This document shows, one piece after another, positions 1 through 6,645 of a stretch of DNA of 7,876 bases. Below the pieces are notes generated by a model. That model was not told the origin of the DNA. It was given only the letters and a program-made list of their open reading frames with translations, and ran no database searches. The stretch is taken from NCBI GenBank assembly GCA_007127665.1, contig SKYY01000171.1, forward strand, positions 1 through 7,876, given 5' to 3'. Position 1 is the stretch's first letter, and each line of letters starts with the position of its first letter. Both the position numbers and the translations under genes were made by a program. The DNA is from Balneolales bacterium. Its GTDB lineage: Bacteria; Bacteroidota; Rhodothermia; Balneolales; Natronogracilivirgulaceae.

Positions 1-500
1 TCAACGGCGGCTTTCTGCAAGGTTCTCCTGAAAAATACCAGCAGATGATGCAGGTGAACATGGCGTCCCTTGTCATGCTCACCCGTCTCCTTTTGCCCGA
101 TATGATACGCAGGGGCAGCGGAGGGATCCTGAATGTCTCATCCATGGCCGGGTTTTTGCCAATTCCTTATTTTGGGGTCTATTCGGCCACGAAACAGTTT
201 GTCATCAATATCAGCTGGAGCTTGTGGAAAGAGCTTCAGGGCACTGGTATTCATGTGAGTGCACTATGTCCCGGCCCTGTGGATACGGAATTCATGAACG
301 TGGCTCGTGTGGACAGGAAAAAAGCCGCATTCCGGGGTATGCAGACTCCGGAAGCGGTGGCATCGCGTGGGCTGAGGGGGCTCGCTGAAAACGCTCCCCT
401 GAAGGTCTCACGATCCTTTTTAAGGATTGCCTATTTGCTCAGCAAGTGGGCGCCGGTGCGTCTTGGACTGATCATTGGTGAACTGGCCATGAAAAAATAG
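1..500 (+). CDS. Short-chain dehydrogenase/reductase (SDR), 5'-truncated by the window edge
   Basis: The frame is open from base 3 to the TAG at 498-500, giving the last 165 residues of a classical SDR, an NAD(P)-dependent oxidoreductase that is normally about 260 residues. The Rossmann nucleotide-binding N-terminus (TGxxxGxG) lies outside the window. The visible part starts at an Asn-Gly-Gly that matches the NNAG structural motif. The catalytic serine is the second Ser of NVSSMAG (codon at 141), and the YSATK motif gives the catalytic Tyr (codon at 180) and Lys (codon at 192), with the standard 13-residue Ser-Tyr spacing. A CPGPVDTEF segment matches the PG motif that follows the active site. 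The ATG at 45 is internal, not the start. The C-terminal tail of about 60 residues ends in a hydrophobic patch followed by KK. The substrate cannot be read from this sequence. The family is certain; the specific reaction is unknown. Confidence 0.93.
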   Translation, partial: NGGFLQGSPEKYQQMMQVNMASLVMLTRLLLPDMIRRGSGGILNVSSMAGFLPIPYFGVYSATKQFVINISWSLWKELQGTGIHVSALCPGPVDTEFMNVARVDRKKAAFRGMQTPEAVASRGLRGLAENAPLKVSRSFLRIAYLLSKWAPVRLGLIIGELAMKK

Positions 501-517
501 CCCCAATCCCAACTCGC

Positions 518-552
518 AAACAGGAAAAAAATTTACTCTTGCTGTTTTTTTT
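518..552 (+). terminator. Possible weak intrinsic terminator after the SDR gene
   Basis: AAACAG at 518-523 can pair with CTGTTT at 542-547, leaving an 18-base loop. The right arm runs into eight T at 545-552. The position, 18 bases past the SDR stop codon, suits a terminator, but the stem is only six mostly A-T pairs and the loop is long. Confidence 0.3.
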
Positions 553-633
553 ATTATTCTTTTAAGCTATAAATTTTATCAGCTTATGCCTTGAAATGAA
601 TTTCGGTCCGCCTGGAGCGTGTCTCGGCTGAAA

Positions 634-645
634 GCGGAATTCCGC
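634..645. promoter_or_regulatory. Perfect 12-bp palindrome in the leader of the DUF349 gene
   Basis: GCGGAATTCCGC is exactly self-complementary and sits 57 bases upstream of the ATG at 702, in the 201-base spacer between the SDR and DUF349 genes. A second perfect but purely A/T palindrome, ATTATTAATAAT, lies at 671-682. The GC-containing one could be an operator or a small hairpin. No regulator is identified and chance cannot be excluded. Confidence 0.25.
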
Positions 646-701
646 ATGAATCTTCGGGTATAAGTACTGTATTATTAATAATCCGTCTCTCAGTGATATT
701 A

Positions 702-2939
702 ATGGAAAACGAGTACGCTATCGTTACGAATGATGGTCGCATCCTCCAGAAGGACAATGTGATTTTTCAAGGGAAGGAGCTGGCAAAAGTAGATCCTGCG
801 GATGTGGATGAGGCTCTTCGCTATTTTAAAAACCAGTTTGCAGGCATAGAGAAATATGCAGAAACCTGTCTGGAATCCATCCGTGAAGAGGATCGTGGTC
901 CCGCGCTTTTGGAGAAGCTGCAGGAACTACGGGAAGAGGTGCTCTCTGCTCGGGCAGTCGGCGACTTTGAAACGCTTGTTTCAAAAATTGATGATGTGAT
1001 CCGGGATTGTGCCGCCGATGACCCGGAAGTCATGGCTGGACAAGCTGTGCAGAAGGCAGAGGACAAGCCTGAGCCGATGGGCAAGGCGGTTGAGCAGGAT
1101 GAAGTAGCGAATGAAACTGAGGCGGTGCAGAAAGAAAAGCCTGAGCCGGAAGCCGGTTCTGCAGAGCAGGAGCAGCCGGAGCCGGAAAAGCCGGTATCGG
1201 AAGCCGGACCTGCAGAGCAGGAGCCGGAAAAGCCGGAGCCGGAGTCAAAGGACGGGCCGGAAGACTCTGACAGTCAAAAAGAATACCCGGAGTCACTGTC
1301 AGCGTTGGTTGAGTTGGCTGACAAAGCCGATGAGATCGCACAGGAGAGCAACTGGCAGCAGATGCAGTCGGAACTGGACAATATCCGCTTCAAGTGGGAT
1401 CAGATATTGGAGCAAGAAGAGGCGATTGGCTCCGAGACGGGTTACAAAGAGCTTGAAGACCGTGTGGAAGCCATCCGGGGAATAATTTCCGAAAGAAAGG
1501 CGGAATGGATTGAGAAACGTCGCCAGCGTCGCATGGAAAATCTTGACAAGCGCGCAAAGATCATTGACCAGCTCCAGGATATCATCGACAGAAAAAAATG
1601 GCAGTCGTTCAAGCAGGTTGCAAATCTGTCCAATCGCTGGGAAGAAATAAAGGATGTGCCCAAAGAGCCTGAGGCCGAAGAGCAGGAAAAGAAATATGAG
1701 GAACTGGTCCGGGAGTTCAATGACAAGAAAGTAGCTTTTCTTGTCAGAAAAGCGCAGAAAGAAGAAGAGAACATGGTCGGGAAGCTGGCCGTGCTGGACA
1801 AGCTCAACCAGGTCATATCATCAGTCGGCCCGGATACGGAGAATTGGGAGCAGCGGGACAGGGAGGTCGAGGAGCTTTCGCGGCAGTGGCGTAAGATCGG
1901 TCATGTTCCGGGAGAACATTCGGATTCCATATGGGAGCGTTTCAAGTCGGTCAGGGATCAGTACTTCACCAAAAAAATGGAGTACAACAAGGACTTTCGG
2001 GCCCGCACCATGAAGAATATCCGCAAGAAGACCCAGCTCTGTGAGCTTGCGGAAGCACTGATGAAAGAAGAAGATTTGGCCGTTGCTGTCAGGGAGATCA
2101 ACAATCTTCATAAGAAATGGAAGAAAATCGGCCCTATTCCAAAAGAAAAAAATGATGAGCTTTGGGAGAGGTTCAATGAAGCCACACAGAAGTTCAATCA
2201 GCGGAAAAGCGAGAATCTTGATCTGATACGCGAACAGGAGCAGGAAAACCTGGATGAAAAGGTATCCTTATGTGAAAAGGCGGAGGCACTCTCCGATCGC
2301 ACCGATTGGAGTGCGGCGACTGCGGAAATGGATGCTCTCATGAAAGCCTGGAAAGAGGCAGGACCGGTACCGAGAAGAAAAGCAGGCAAGCTTTGGAAGC
2401 GGTTCAAAAAAGCGATGGATAGCTTTTATGATGCGCGACGGAGGCATTTCAAAGAGGTGCGTGACGACCAGAAGGAGAACTACGAAAAGAAAAAAGAGGT
2501 AGTGGCTGAGCTGGAAAAACTCGGCGACCATGAGAACCCGGATGAGGCTGTGCAGCAGGCCAAGCAGCTTCAGGAAAAGTTTCGAGGCATTGGTTTTGTT
2601 CCCATCAAAAAGAAACAGAAAATAGAGAAGGAGTATAAGGATGCCTGCGACCGGATCTATCAGAGATTCAGGGGGGCGGGCAGAAAAGCCGGTTCGGCGG
2701 GTGATCAGAAACCGTCAGCGGAGAAGTCTCTTCGACCTGAATATTTCAAACTGAAAAAAGAGTGTGATTCACTTCATGAGGAGATTATGAGGTACAGGGA
2801 CACGAAAACATTCATCAACCCTGCTGGAAAAGGGAATGATCTGATTGAGGAAATTGAGCAAAAAATTGAGAATACGCAGAAGAAACTGGATGGTAAATTG
2901 AAAAAGCTGGAAGAACTGCGACAAAAAATGGAAGACTGA
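702..2939 (+). CDS. DUF349 repeat protein, large coiled-coil-rich, cytoplasmic
   Basis: This is a 745-residue, highly charged protein with no signal peptide or membrane segment. The N-terminus (EYAIVTNDGRI, then an ALRYFKNQF helix) resembles the leading domain of DUF349 proteins in Bacteroidota. Residues about 120-200 form a Pro/Glu-rich, low-complexity linker. From residue 218 the protein is built of six helical units, each with an aromatic or hydrophobic start, a central W/F-x-x-I/A-G-x-V/I-P turn and, in the best copies, LWERF/LWKRF. Units begin near residues 218, 300, 382, 459, 536 and 613; the first two are degenerate and lack the IGxVP core. Residues about 676-745 look like a C-terminal coiled coil. 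The function of DUF349 is not established; the architecture suggests a scaffold or binding protein, which is inference. I chose the ATG at 702; a GTG at 693 would add three residues, and neither has a clear ribosome binding site. Confidence 0.9.
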   Translation: MENEYAIVTNDGRILQKDNVIFQGKELAKVDPADVDEALRYFKNQFAGIEKYAETCLESIREEDRGPALLEKLQELREEVLSARAVGDFETLVSKIDDVIRDCAADDPEVMAGQAVQKAEDKPEPMGKAVEQDEVANETEAVQKEKPEPEAGSAEQEQPEPEKPVSEAGPAEQEPEKPEPESKDGPEDSDSQKEYPESLSALVELADKADEIAQESNWQQMQSELDNIRFKWDQILEQEEAIGSETGYKELEDRVEAIRGIISERKAEWIEKRRQRRMENLDKRAKIIDQLQDIIDRKKWQSFKQVANLSNRWEEIKDVPKEPEAEEQEKKYEELVREFNDKKVAFLVRKAQKEEENMVGKLAVLDKLNQVISSVGPDTENWEQRDREVEELSRQWRKIGHVPGEHSDSIWERFKSVRDQYFTKKMEYNKDFRARTMKNIRKKTQLCELAEALMKEEDLAVAVREINNLHKKWKKIGPIPKEKNDELWERFNEATQKFNQRKSENLDLIREQEQENLDEKVSLCEKAEALSDRTDWSAATAEMDALMKAWKEAGPVPRRKAGKLWKRFKKAMDSFYDARRRHFKEVRDDQKENYEKKKEVVAELEKLGDHENPDEAVQQAKQLQEKFRGIGFVPIKKKQKIEKEYKDACDRIYQRFRGAGRKAGSAGDQKPSAEKSLRPEYFKLKKECDSLHEEIMRYRDTKTFINPAGKGNDLIEEIEQKIENTQKKLDGKLKKLEELRQKMED
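1151..1252 (+). repeat. Two imperfect 51-bp tandem copies coding the Pro/Glu-rich linker
   Basis: A 22-base segment starting at 1151 recurs at 1202 with two mismatches, an in-frame period of 51 bases (17 residues). It encodes EAGSAEQE and EAGPAEQE, each followed by PEPEKP-like runs. Because the period is a multiple of three, copy-number change would alter linker length without a frameshift. Confidence 0.7.
1353..2690 (+). repeat. Six-unit DUF349 protein repeat array
   Basis: Equivalent positions of the six units fall at residues 218, 300, 382, 459, 536 and 613 of the 702-start protein, so spacings are 82, 82, 77, 77 and 77 residues. Units 3-6 carry the cores IGHVP, IGPIP, AGPVP and IGFVP; units 3-5 also carry W-E/K-R-F. 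The repetition is at protein level: the DNA copies have diverged too far to look like direct repeats. Confidence 0.75.
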
Positions 2940-2959
2940 ATTATTGGTGTGCATATTTT

Positions 2960-2987
2960 CCTTGAAAAAAAAGCACTTTTTTTCAGG
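2960..2987 (+). terminator. A/T-stem hairpin after the DUF349 gene, possible terminator
   Basis: Starting 20 bases past the DUF349 stop, a run of eight A and a run of seven T are separated by the short loop GCAC. They are flanked by CCTTG on the left and CAGG on the right, which can extend the stem with one bulge. The right arm doubles as the T-tract. An almost pure A-T stem is weak, so this is only a candidate; its A-run/T-run symmetry could act in both directions. Confidence 0.4.
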
Positions 2988-3063
2988 TATTATTTTATAT
3001 TACTTGGAATATTTTATCAAGTGTAAATAACTACCCTGATCAAATAACAAACGGATAGGCTAT

Positions 3064-4311
3064 ATGGCGAAGAATGAAAGGGGAATGAAAATTCTGATGG
3101 TTGAGGATGATCTGACACTTTGCGAGCTTGTCGGCTCTTTCCTCAGGAAAAAAGGCTATAAATTTTACCAGCATAATACTTTCGAGGGAGCCATCCAAAG
3201 TGTTTACGATATTTTGCCCGATCTTATCATCATGGACCTTCATTTTCCGGATGGTAACGGACTTCACCTGTGCAAGCAACTGAAGGAGGATGATAATTTT
3301 CAAAATCTTCCCATTTTGGTTTTGACAGGACGCGACTATCCTGTCGAGAAAGAAATCGCCCTTAAATCCGGGGTTACGGACTTTTTCCACAAGCCGATGG
3401 TGTACAGTAAGCTTGCAGAAAAGATCGAGGAGGTCCTGGGAGATGCCATTCAAGTTACATTTTGGGGGGTTCGCGGATCAATCCCCTGTCCGGGCAAGGA
3501 ATTTTCAGAATTTGGAGGAAATACGACCTGTGTTCAGATCAAGGTCCCCGCTCAGAAACAGATGTTGATACTGGATGCCGGTACGGGAATACGCAACCTC
3601 GGCAAAGAGTTGATAGAAGATAAAGACCCGATTGTCGGACGCATCTTCCTGACACATCCCCATTGGGATCATATTCAGGGGTTCCCGTTTTTCAAGCCGC
3701 TTTTTTCCGAAGAGAACAGATTTGACGTATACATGCCGCAGCAGATTACGGGTTCAACCAAGGAAGTTCTTGTGGATCAGGTCTCCTACACCTACTCCCC
3801 GATCACTTCCCAGATGTTCAAGGCACATCTGGACTATCATCCAATGAAGAGGGACGTGCAAAATTTCGAAGGTTACAGTGTACGTTATATTTCTGCTAAT
3901 CACCCCGTGGAAACAGCTATATACAAATTTGAAGTCGGCAAGAAGAAAATTGTTTTTTGTCCTGACAACGAACTGAATACGCTTGAAAACAGTAGCATGA
4001 AGGGCAAAAACCTTCCTTATCTTAAACAATTCGATGCTTTCGTGTCGGAAGCGGATCTGCTGATCCACAATGCGCAGTATGACCTTGAAGAGTACCGGAC
4101 CATGGAGAACCGGGGGCATTCGGCATGGGAACTGGTTGTTGAGCGGGCCAAAAAGAACGGGGTGAAACACCTTGTACTGACCCACTTTGGACCTGATTTC
4201 ACGGATGATGAATTAATCAATGTGGAAGAGAAGGTCAAGAAAATGGCAAGGGATTCCCACATGCACGCCGAACTCGCCCGCGAAGGCTCTACCATCCATA
4301 TTTCCGGGTGA
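3064..4311 (+). CDS. Response-regulator receiver domain fused to a metallo-beta-lactamase-fold hydrolase
   Basis: The protein has 415 residues and two domains. Residues about 8-126 are a CheY-like receiver: acidic residues D15/D16, phosphoacceptor D58 in IIMDLHFPDG, switch T88 in VLTG, and K110 in HKP, so all phosphotransfer residues are present. Residues about 129-415 are a metallo-beta-lactamase fold of the phosphodiesterase/RNase Z-like type, opening with FWGVRGSIPCPG and FGGNTTC. It keeps HxHxDH (H198, H200, D202, H203), H280, D301 and H374, plus a conserved GHS at 351-353, consistent with a complete two-metal site. The likely role is a hydrolase, possibly a phosphodiesterase, gated by phosphorylation; the substrate is unknown. 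No signal peptide is present, so it is cytoplasmic. The ATG at 3064 has a weak GGATAGG six bases upstream; an ATG at 3085 follows AAAGGGGA too closely to be preferred. No kinase gene is adjacent. Confidence 0.92.
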   Translation: MAKNERGMKILMVEDDLTLCELVGSFLRKKGYKFYQHNTFEGAIQSVYDILPDLIIMDLHFPDGNGLHLCKQLKEDDNFQNLPILVLTGRDYPVEKEIALKSGVTDFFHKPMVYSKLAEKIEEVLGDAIQVTFWGVRGSIPCPGKEFSEFGGNTTCVQIKVPAQKQMLILDAGTGIRNLGKELIEDKDPIVGRIFLTHPHWDHIQGFPFFKPLFSEENRFDVYMPQQITGSTKEVLVDQVSYTYSPITSQMFKAHLDYHPMKRDVQNFEGYSVRYISANHPVETAIYKFEVGKKKIVFCPDNELNTLENSSMKGKNLPYLKQFDAFVSEADLLIHNAQYDLEEYRTMENRGHSAWELVVERAKKNGVKHLVLTHFGPDFTDDELINVEEKVKKMARDSHMHAELAREGSTIHISG

Positions 4312-4325
4312 TTCAGAGCTTTTTT
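4283..4325 (+). terminator. Possible terminator overlapping the 3' end of the receiver-MBL gene
   Basis: AAGGCTCT at 4283-4290 can pair with AGAGCTTT at 4315-4322 (eight pairs including one G-T wobble) around a 24-base loop that contains the stop codon. Six T occupy 4320-4325. The loop is long for an intrinsic terminator, so confidence is low. Confidence 0.3.
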
Positions 4326-4340
4326 GTTCCAAACTGGTTT

Positions 4341-4393
4341 ATCCGGATCACCGGATTCGCCGGAACCCGCCTGTTAGAGACAGCTCCGGCTGT
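4341..4393. other. Two small hairpins between convergent genes
   Basis: ATCCGG (4341-4346) and CCGGAT (4351-4356) form a perfect six-pair stem with an ATCA loop. ACAGC (4380-4384) and GCTGT (4389-4393) form a five-pair stem with a TCCG loop. Both lie in the 107-base gap between the converging receiver-MBL and barrel genes, where terminators for both strands would be expected. Neither is followed directly by a T-run on either strand, so they may be RNA 3'-end structures rather than classical terminators. Confidence 0.35.
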
Positions 4394-4418
4394 TGACGTC
4401 GTTCCGTTTTTACCGGTT

Positions 4419-4874
4419 TCAAAAATAGTAGCGGAGACCGATACCACTGTTACCCGTTAAACCGGTTCCGGGAACCAAATCCAGTACAGGGACGATTTCC
4501 AGGAAGATCTCCAGCGGGTCGTTTGCGAAGTGATAGGCGATTCCAAGCGGGAAACGGACACCGAATTTGTCCTCATTGTCAAACCGTACCCGTCCGCCCA
4601 GACCGTAATAAAGAGGGAGTGCACCCTGAGTAACATCAATGATGTCGAATCGGTAGAAGAGATAGTCTACATGCAGATGCAACGAGGAATCCCCTACAAA
4701 ATGCCAGGCTGCTCCGGCACTGAAAGCATTGGAGCCGGACGTCCATAAAGAGGCGCTCACGCCGGTTGGGTCACCAATAATCGCACCCAGTCCTTTGTTT
4801 CGCTCCGTTCCCTGGGCATTCGCGGAAACAGCGAAAAATCCGGTCAGCATAAGAAGTACTAAAAATTTTTTCAT
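4419..4874 (-). CDS. Small secreted protein, predicted outer-membrane beta-barrel (BAPKO_0422/DUF3996-like)
   Basis: This 151-residue protein begins with a clear Sec signal peptide: MKK, a hydrophobic core, then SANA, with cleavage predicted after A20. The mature 131 residues are rich in alternating polar/hydrophobic strands with Gly and aromatic residues (GAIIGDPTGVSASLW, SLHLHVDYLFY, YYGLGGRVRF, FGVRFPLGIAYHF, GIGLRYYF) and end in Phe, as outer-membrane barrels usually do for recognition by the Bam machinery. The pattern, including the closing GIGLRYYF, resembles the BAPKO_0422-type outer-membrane barrel family from memory; a search should confirm this. At this size it would form about eight strands. 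Its role is unknown. It converges on the receiver-MBL gene and diverges from the phosphodiesterase gene. No Shine-Dalgarno precedes the ATG; the minus-strand leader reads GAACTCCTGACGTT. Confidence 0.82.
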   Translation of the reverse strand: MKKFLVLLMLTGFFAVSANAQGTERNKGLGAIIGDPTGVSASLWTSGSNAFSAGAAWHFVGDSSLHLHVDYLFYRFDIIDVTQGALPLYYGLGGRVRFDNEDKFGVRFPLGIAYHFANDPLEIFLEIVPVLDLVPGTGLTGNSGIGLRYYF

Positions 4875-5280
4875 AACGTCAGGAGTTCAATGATTAGATG
4901 ATTTTGTTGGATGTGCTGATGTTGCCGGCAGGAGCAACAGATTGACAAAGTATTCAGACGTATCTGCCACCGACTGAGCATGTGACATTAAATGTATCAT
5001 AAAACATCAAAAAAACGCTCAAAAGATACTATATTCCATTTCAACCGACAATACGGGCATCAAATTCTTTTCATAAACGGAAAAGGCATGTTTTATGTGT
5101 TTATGTTTTTTGGATTCAAGCGGTCACATATAATTCCATGACCGGTTTAAGCATGCTCCCGTGAACCCGGGCGATGTCCATGACTATTTTAATCATGCGC
5201 CTGTGTGCCCCGGCTCCGGGCCGGTCATGTTCATTTCAGTTACTCTTACATCTGTAACCTATAACACACCTATCCTGAAT
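4875..5280. other. Divergent intergenic region without a supported gene
   Basis: These 406 bases separate the start of the minus-strand barrel gene from the start of the plus-strand phosphodiesterase and should contain the promoters of both. The middle (about 4980-5115) is A/T-rich with several A and T runs. The part from 5161 on is richer in GC and is open in the phosphodiesterase frame back to a GTG at 5161, but nothing there looks like a conserved protein. I could not place -10/-35 or the TAnnTTTG Bacteroidota-type elements with correct spacing. Confidence 0.6.
5118..5147. promoter_or_regulatory. Inverted repeat CGGTCA-N12-TGACCG upstream of the phosphodiesterase
   Basis: CGGTCA at 5121-5126 and TGACCG at 5139-5144 are perfect inverted copies with a 12-base A/T-rich spacer; beyond a single G/G mismatch, AA at 5118-5119 pairs with TT at 5146-5147. 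The half-site spacing (18 bases centre to centre) could suit a dimeric DNA-binding protein or a hairpin. It lies about 135 bases before the chosen phosphodiesterase start. No regulator is assigned. Confidence 0.35.
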
Positions 5281-6492
5281 ATGATTTCAATGCGTCTGTC
5301 GACTCTTCTGGTCGTATTTTTCATTGCTATCACCGCAACAGCACAGGAGCGTAACCCGGTTGTGCTCATCTCTGTTGACGGTTTCAAACCGGATTATTTT
5401 GAGCGGACCGAGACGCCTCATTTTGACCGTCTGAAGCAGGAAGGAGTACTCGCGGACTACCTCATCCCCGTATTCCCCACGCTGACATTCACCAACCACT
5501 ACTCCATTGTGACCGGTTTATATCCCGAAAATCATGGAATCCTCTCCAACACGATGTATGACCCGGAGTGGGATGTCACCTTCAGCCTGGGCAACAGGGA
5601 GGAGCTGGTCAAGGGACGATGGTACGAGGGCGAGCCGCTTTGGGTTACGGCAGAAAACCAGGGTGTGCGCACCGCTTCCATGTTCTGGGTCGGCAGCGAA
5701 GCCGAAATAGCCGGGGTTCGCCCGACTCGCTGGAATGATTACGACAGCCGGCTTCCACACGAACAACGCATCGATTCTGTCATAACATGGCTGTCACTGG
5801 AGGATGAGACCCGGCCCGACTTCGTCACGCTCTACTTCAGCCGTATCGATTCCGAAGGACATCGGCACGGTCCCGACAGTGAGCAAGTTACACAGGCCAT
5901 TGCCGATATGGATGCCGATTTCGGCTATCTCATATCCGAGCTGGAGCGAACCGGTCTCTGGGATTCGACCAACCTGATCATTGTCTCGGATCACGGAATG
6001 GCCGCCCCATCTGAAGAGAAAGTGATTTTTCTGGATGAAATCATCGACCTTAATGACGTGCGTGTGGTTGGATGGGGCCCGGTGTCAATGATCCGTCCCG
6101 ACGAAGGCAAACGGGAAACGGTATACAACCTGCTTAAGGAAGCCGAGGACAGTTACCGTGTCTACTATCGCGAAGAATTGCCGGAAGAGTTCAGGATTGG
6201 CAACCATCGACGGACTCCGGAAATCATCATGGTGGCTGACCTGCCCTGGTCCATCACCAGCCGTTCCTTTTTTGAACGCAGAGGCGTACTCGCCGGAAAC
6301 CATGGCTGGGATCACAGGGAGCCCGAAATGCGTACTATATTTCTGGCTCGCGGACCGGATTTCCACGAAGGTAAAAAAGTTGGCCCGTTTGAGCTTGTTC
6401 ATGTTTACGAACTGATATGTTATATTCTGGATCTGGAACCGGCGCCCAATGACGGTTCACTCGGACAGGTTCAACATATCATCAGAAAGTGA
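5281..6492 (+). CDS. Exported ectonucleotide pyrophosphatase/phosphodiesterase (alkaline phosphatase superfamily)
   Basis: From the ATG at 5281 this is a 403-residue enzyme; ENPP-type proteins hydrolyse phosphodiester or pyrophosphate bonds, commonly of nucleotides, using two zinc ions and a threonine nucleophile. A signal peptide (MRLSTLLVVFFIAITATAQ) predicts cleavage after A21, so it acts in the periplasm or outside the cell. The catalytic set is complete: D33 in SVDGF, nucleophile T69 in FPTLTFTNHY followed by TGLYPENHG, D190 and H194 in IDSEGHRHG, D237-H238 in VSDHGM and H341 in GNHGWDH. Length matches the bacterial single-domain form. An ATG at 5290 would give an equally good signal peptide; upstream in-frame starts at 5227 (ATG) and 5161 (GTG) would bury the signal peptide and are disfavoured. 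No Shine-Dalgarno is visible. The physiological substrate is unknown. Confidence 0.92.
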   Translation: MISMRLSTLLVVFFIAITATAQERNPVVLISVDGFKPDYFERTETPHFDRLKQEGVLADYLIPVFPTLTFTNHYSIVTGLYPENHGILSNTMYDPEWDVTFSLGNREELVKGRWYEGEPLWVTAENQGVRTASMFWVGSEAEIAGVRPTRWNDYDSRLPHEQRIDSVITWLSLEDETRPDFVTLYFSRIDSEGHRHGPDSEQVTQAIADMDADFGYLISELERTGLWDSTNLIIVSDHGMAAPSEEKVIFLDEIIDLNDVRVVGWGPVSMIRPDEGKRETVYNLLKEAEDSYRVYYREELPEEFRIGNHRRTPEIIMVADLPWSITSRSFFERRGVLAGNHGWDHREPEMRTIFLARGPDFHEGKKVGPFELVHVYELICYILDLEPAPNDGSLGQVQHIIRK

Positions 6493-6561
6493 GCCCCGTG
6501 GCCTTATTAACAAACGGTTACAGGACATTATTTGGATTGAATCTGAGTTATTTTTCAGATA

Positions 6562-6591
6562 CTTTAATCTTTAATTAAGAAGGTATTAAAG
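6562..6591. promoter_or_regulatory. Inverted repeat CTTTAAT-N16-ATTAAAG upstream of the ferredoxin
   Basis: CTTTAAT at 6562-6568 is mirrored by ATTAAAG at 6585-6591, with the perfect palindrome TTAATTAA (6571-6578) between them. It sits in the 171-base gap upstream of the ferredoxin gene, about 70 bases before its ATG, where a promoter or operator would be. The region is strongly A/T-rich, which raises the chance that this is coincidental. Confidence 0.3.
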
Positions 6592-6645
6592 AAAATGTAT
6601 TTTGAAATTACTTTTTAAAATTCCACATCTCACGAAATTAGTAAC

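Noticed and set aside
1030..1341. Minus-strand proline-rich open frame of 103 codons
   Set aside because: It is the antisense reading of the Pro/Glu-rich linker repeats of the DUF349 gene; its proline/alanine runs are explained by the repeat composition.
1111..1485. Plus-strand Arg/Ser-rich open frame of 124 codons
   Set aside because: It is an out-of-frame reading of the same linker within the DUF349 gene, which has a much longer and recognisable frame.
3002..3022. ACTTG-N11-CAAGT inverted repeat upstream of the receiver-MBL gene
   Set aside because: It has only five pairs in A/T-rich DNA with no extension in either direction, so it is easily expected by chance.
3754..4185. Minus-strand open frame of 143 codons
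   Set aside because: It is antisense to the MBL domain, where the sense strand encodes conserved metal-binding residues; no start signal or domain supports it.
4530..4748. Plus-strand open frame of 72 codons
   Set aside because: It is the complement of the barrel gene, which has a signal peptide and strand pattern on the minus strand.
6531..6567. Bacteroidota-type promoter for fdxA (TTTG at 6531 and TACTTTAA at 6560)
   Set aside because: The gap between the two elements is 25 bases, longer than the usual 17-20 or so, and the second element deviates from TAnnTTTG.
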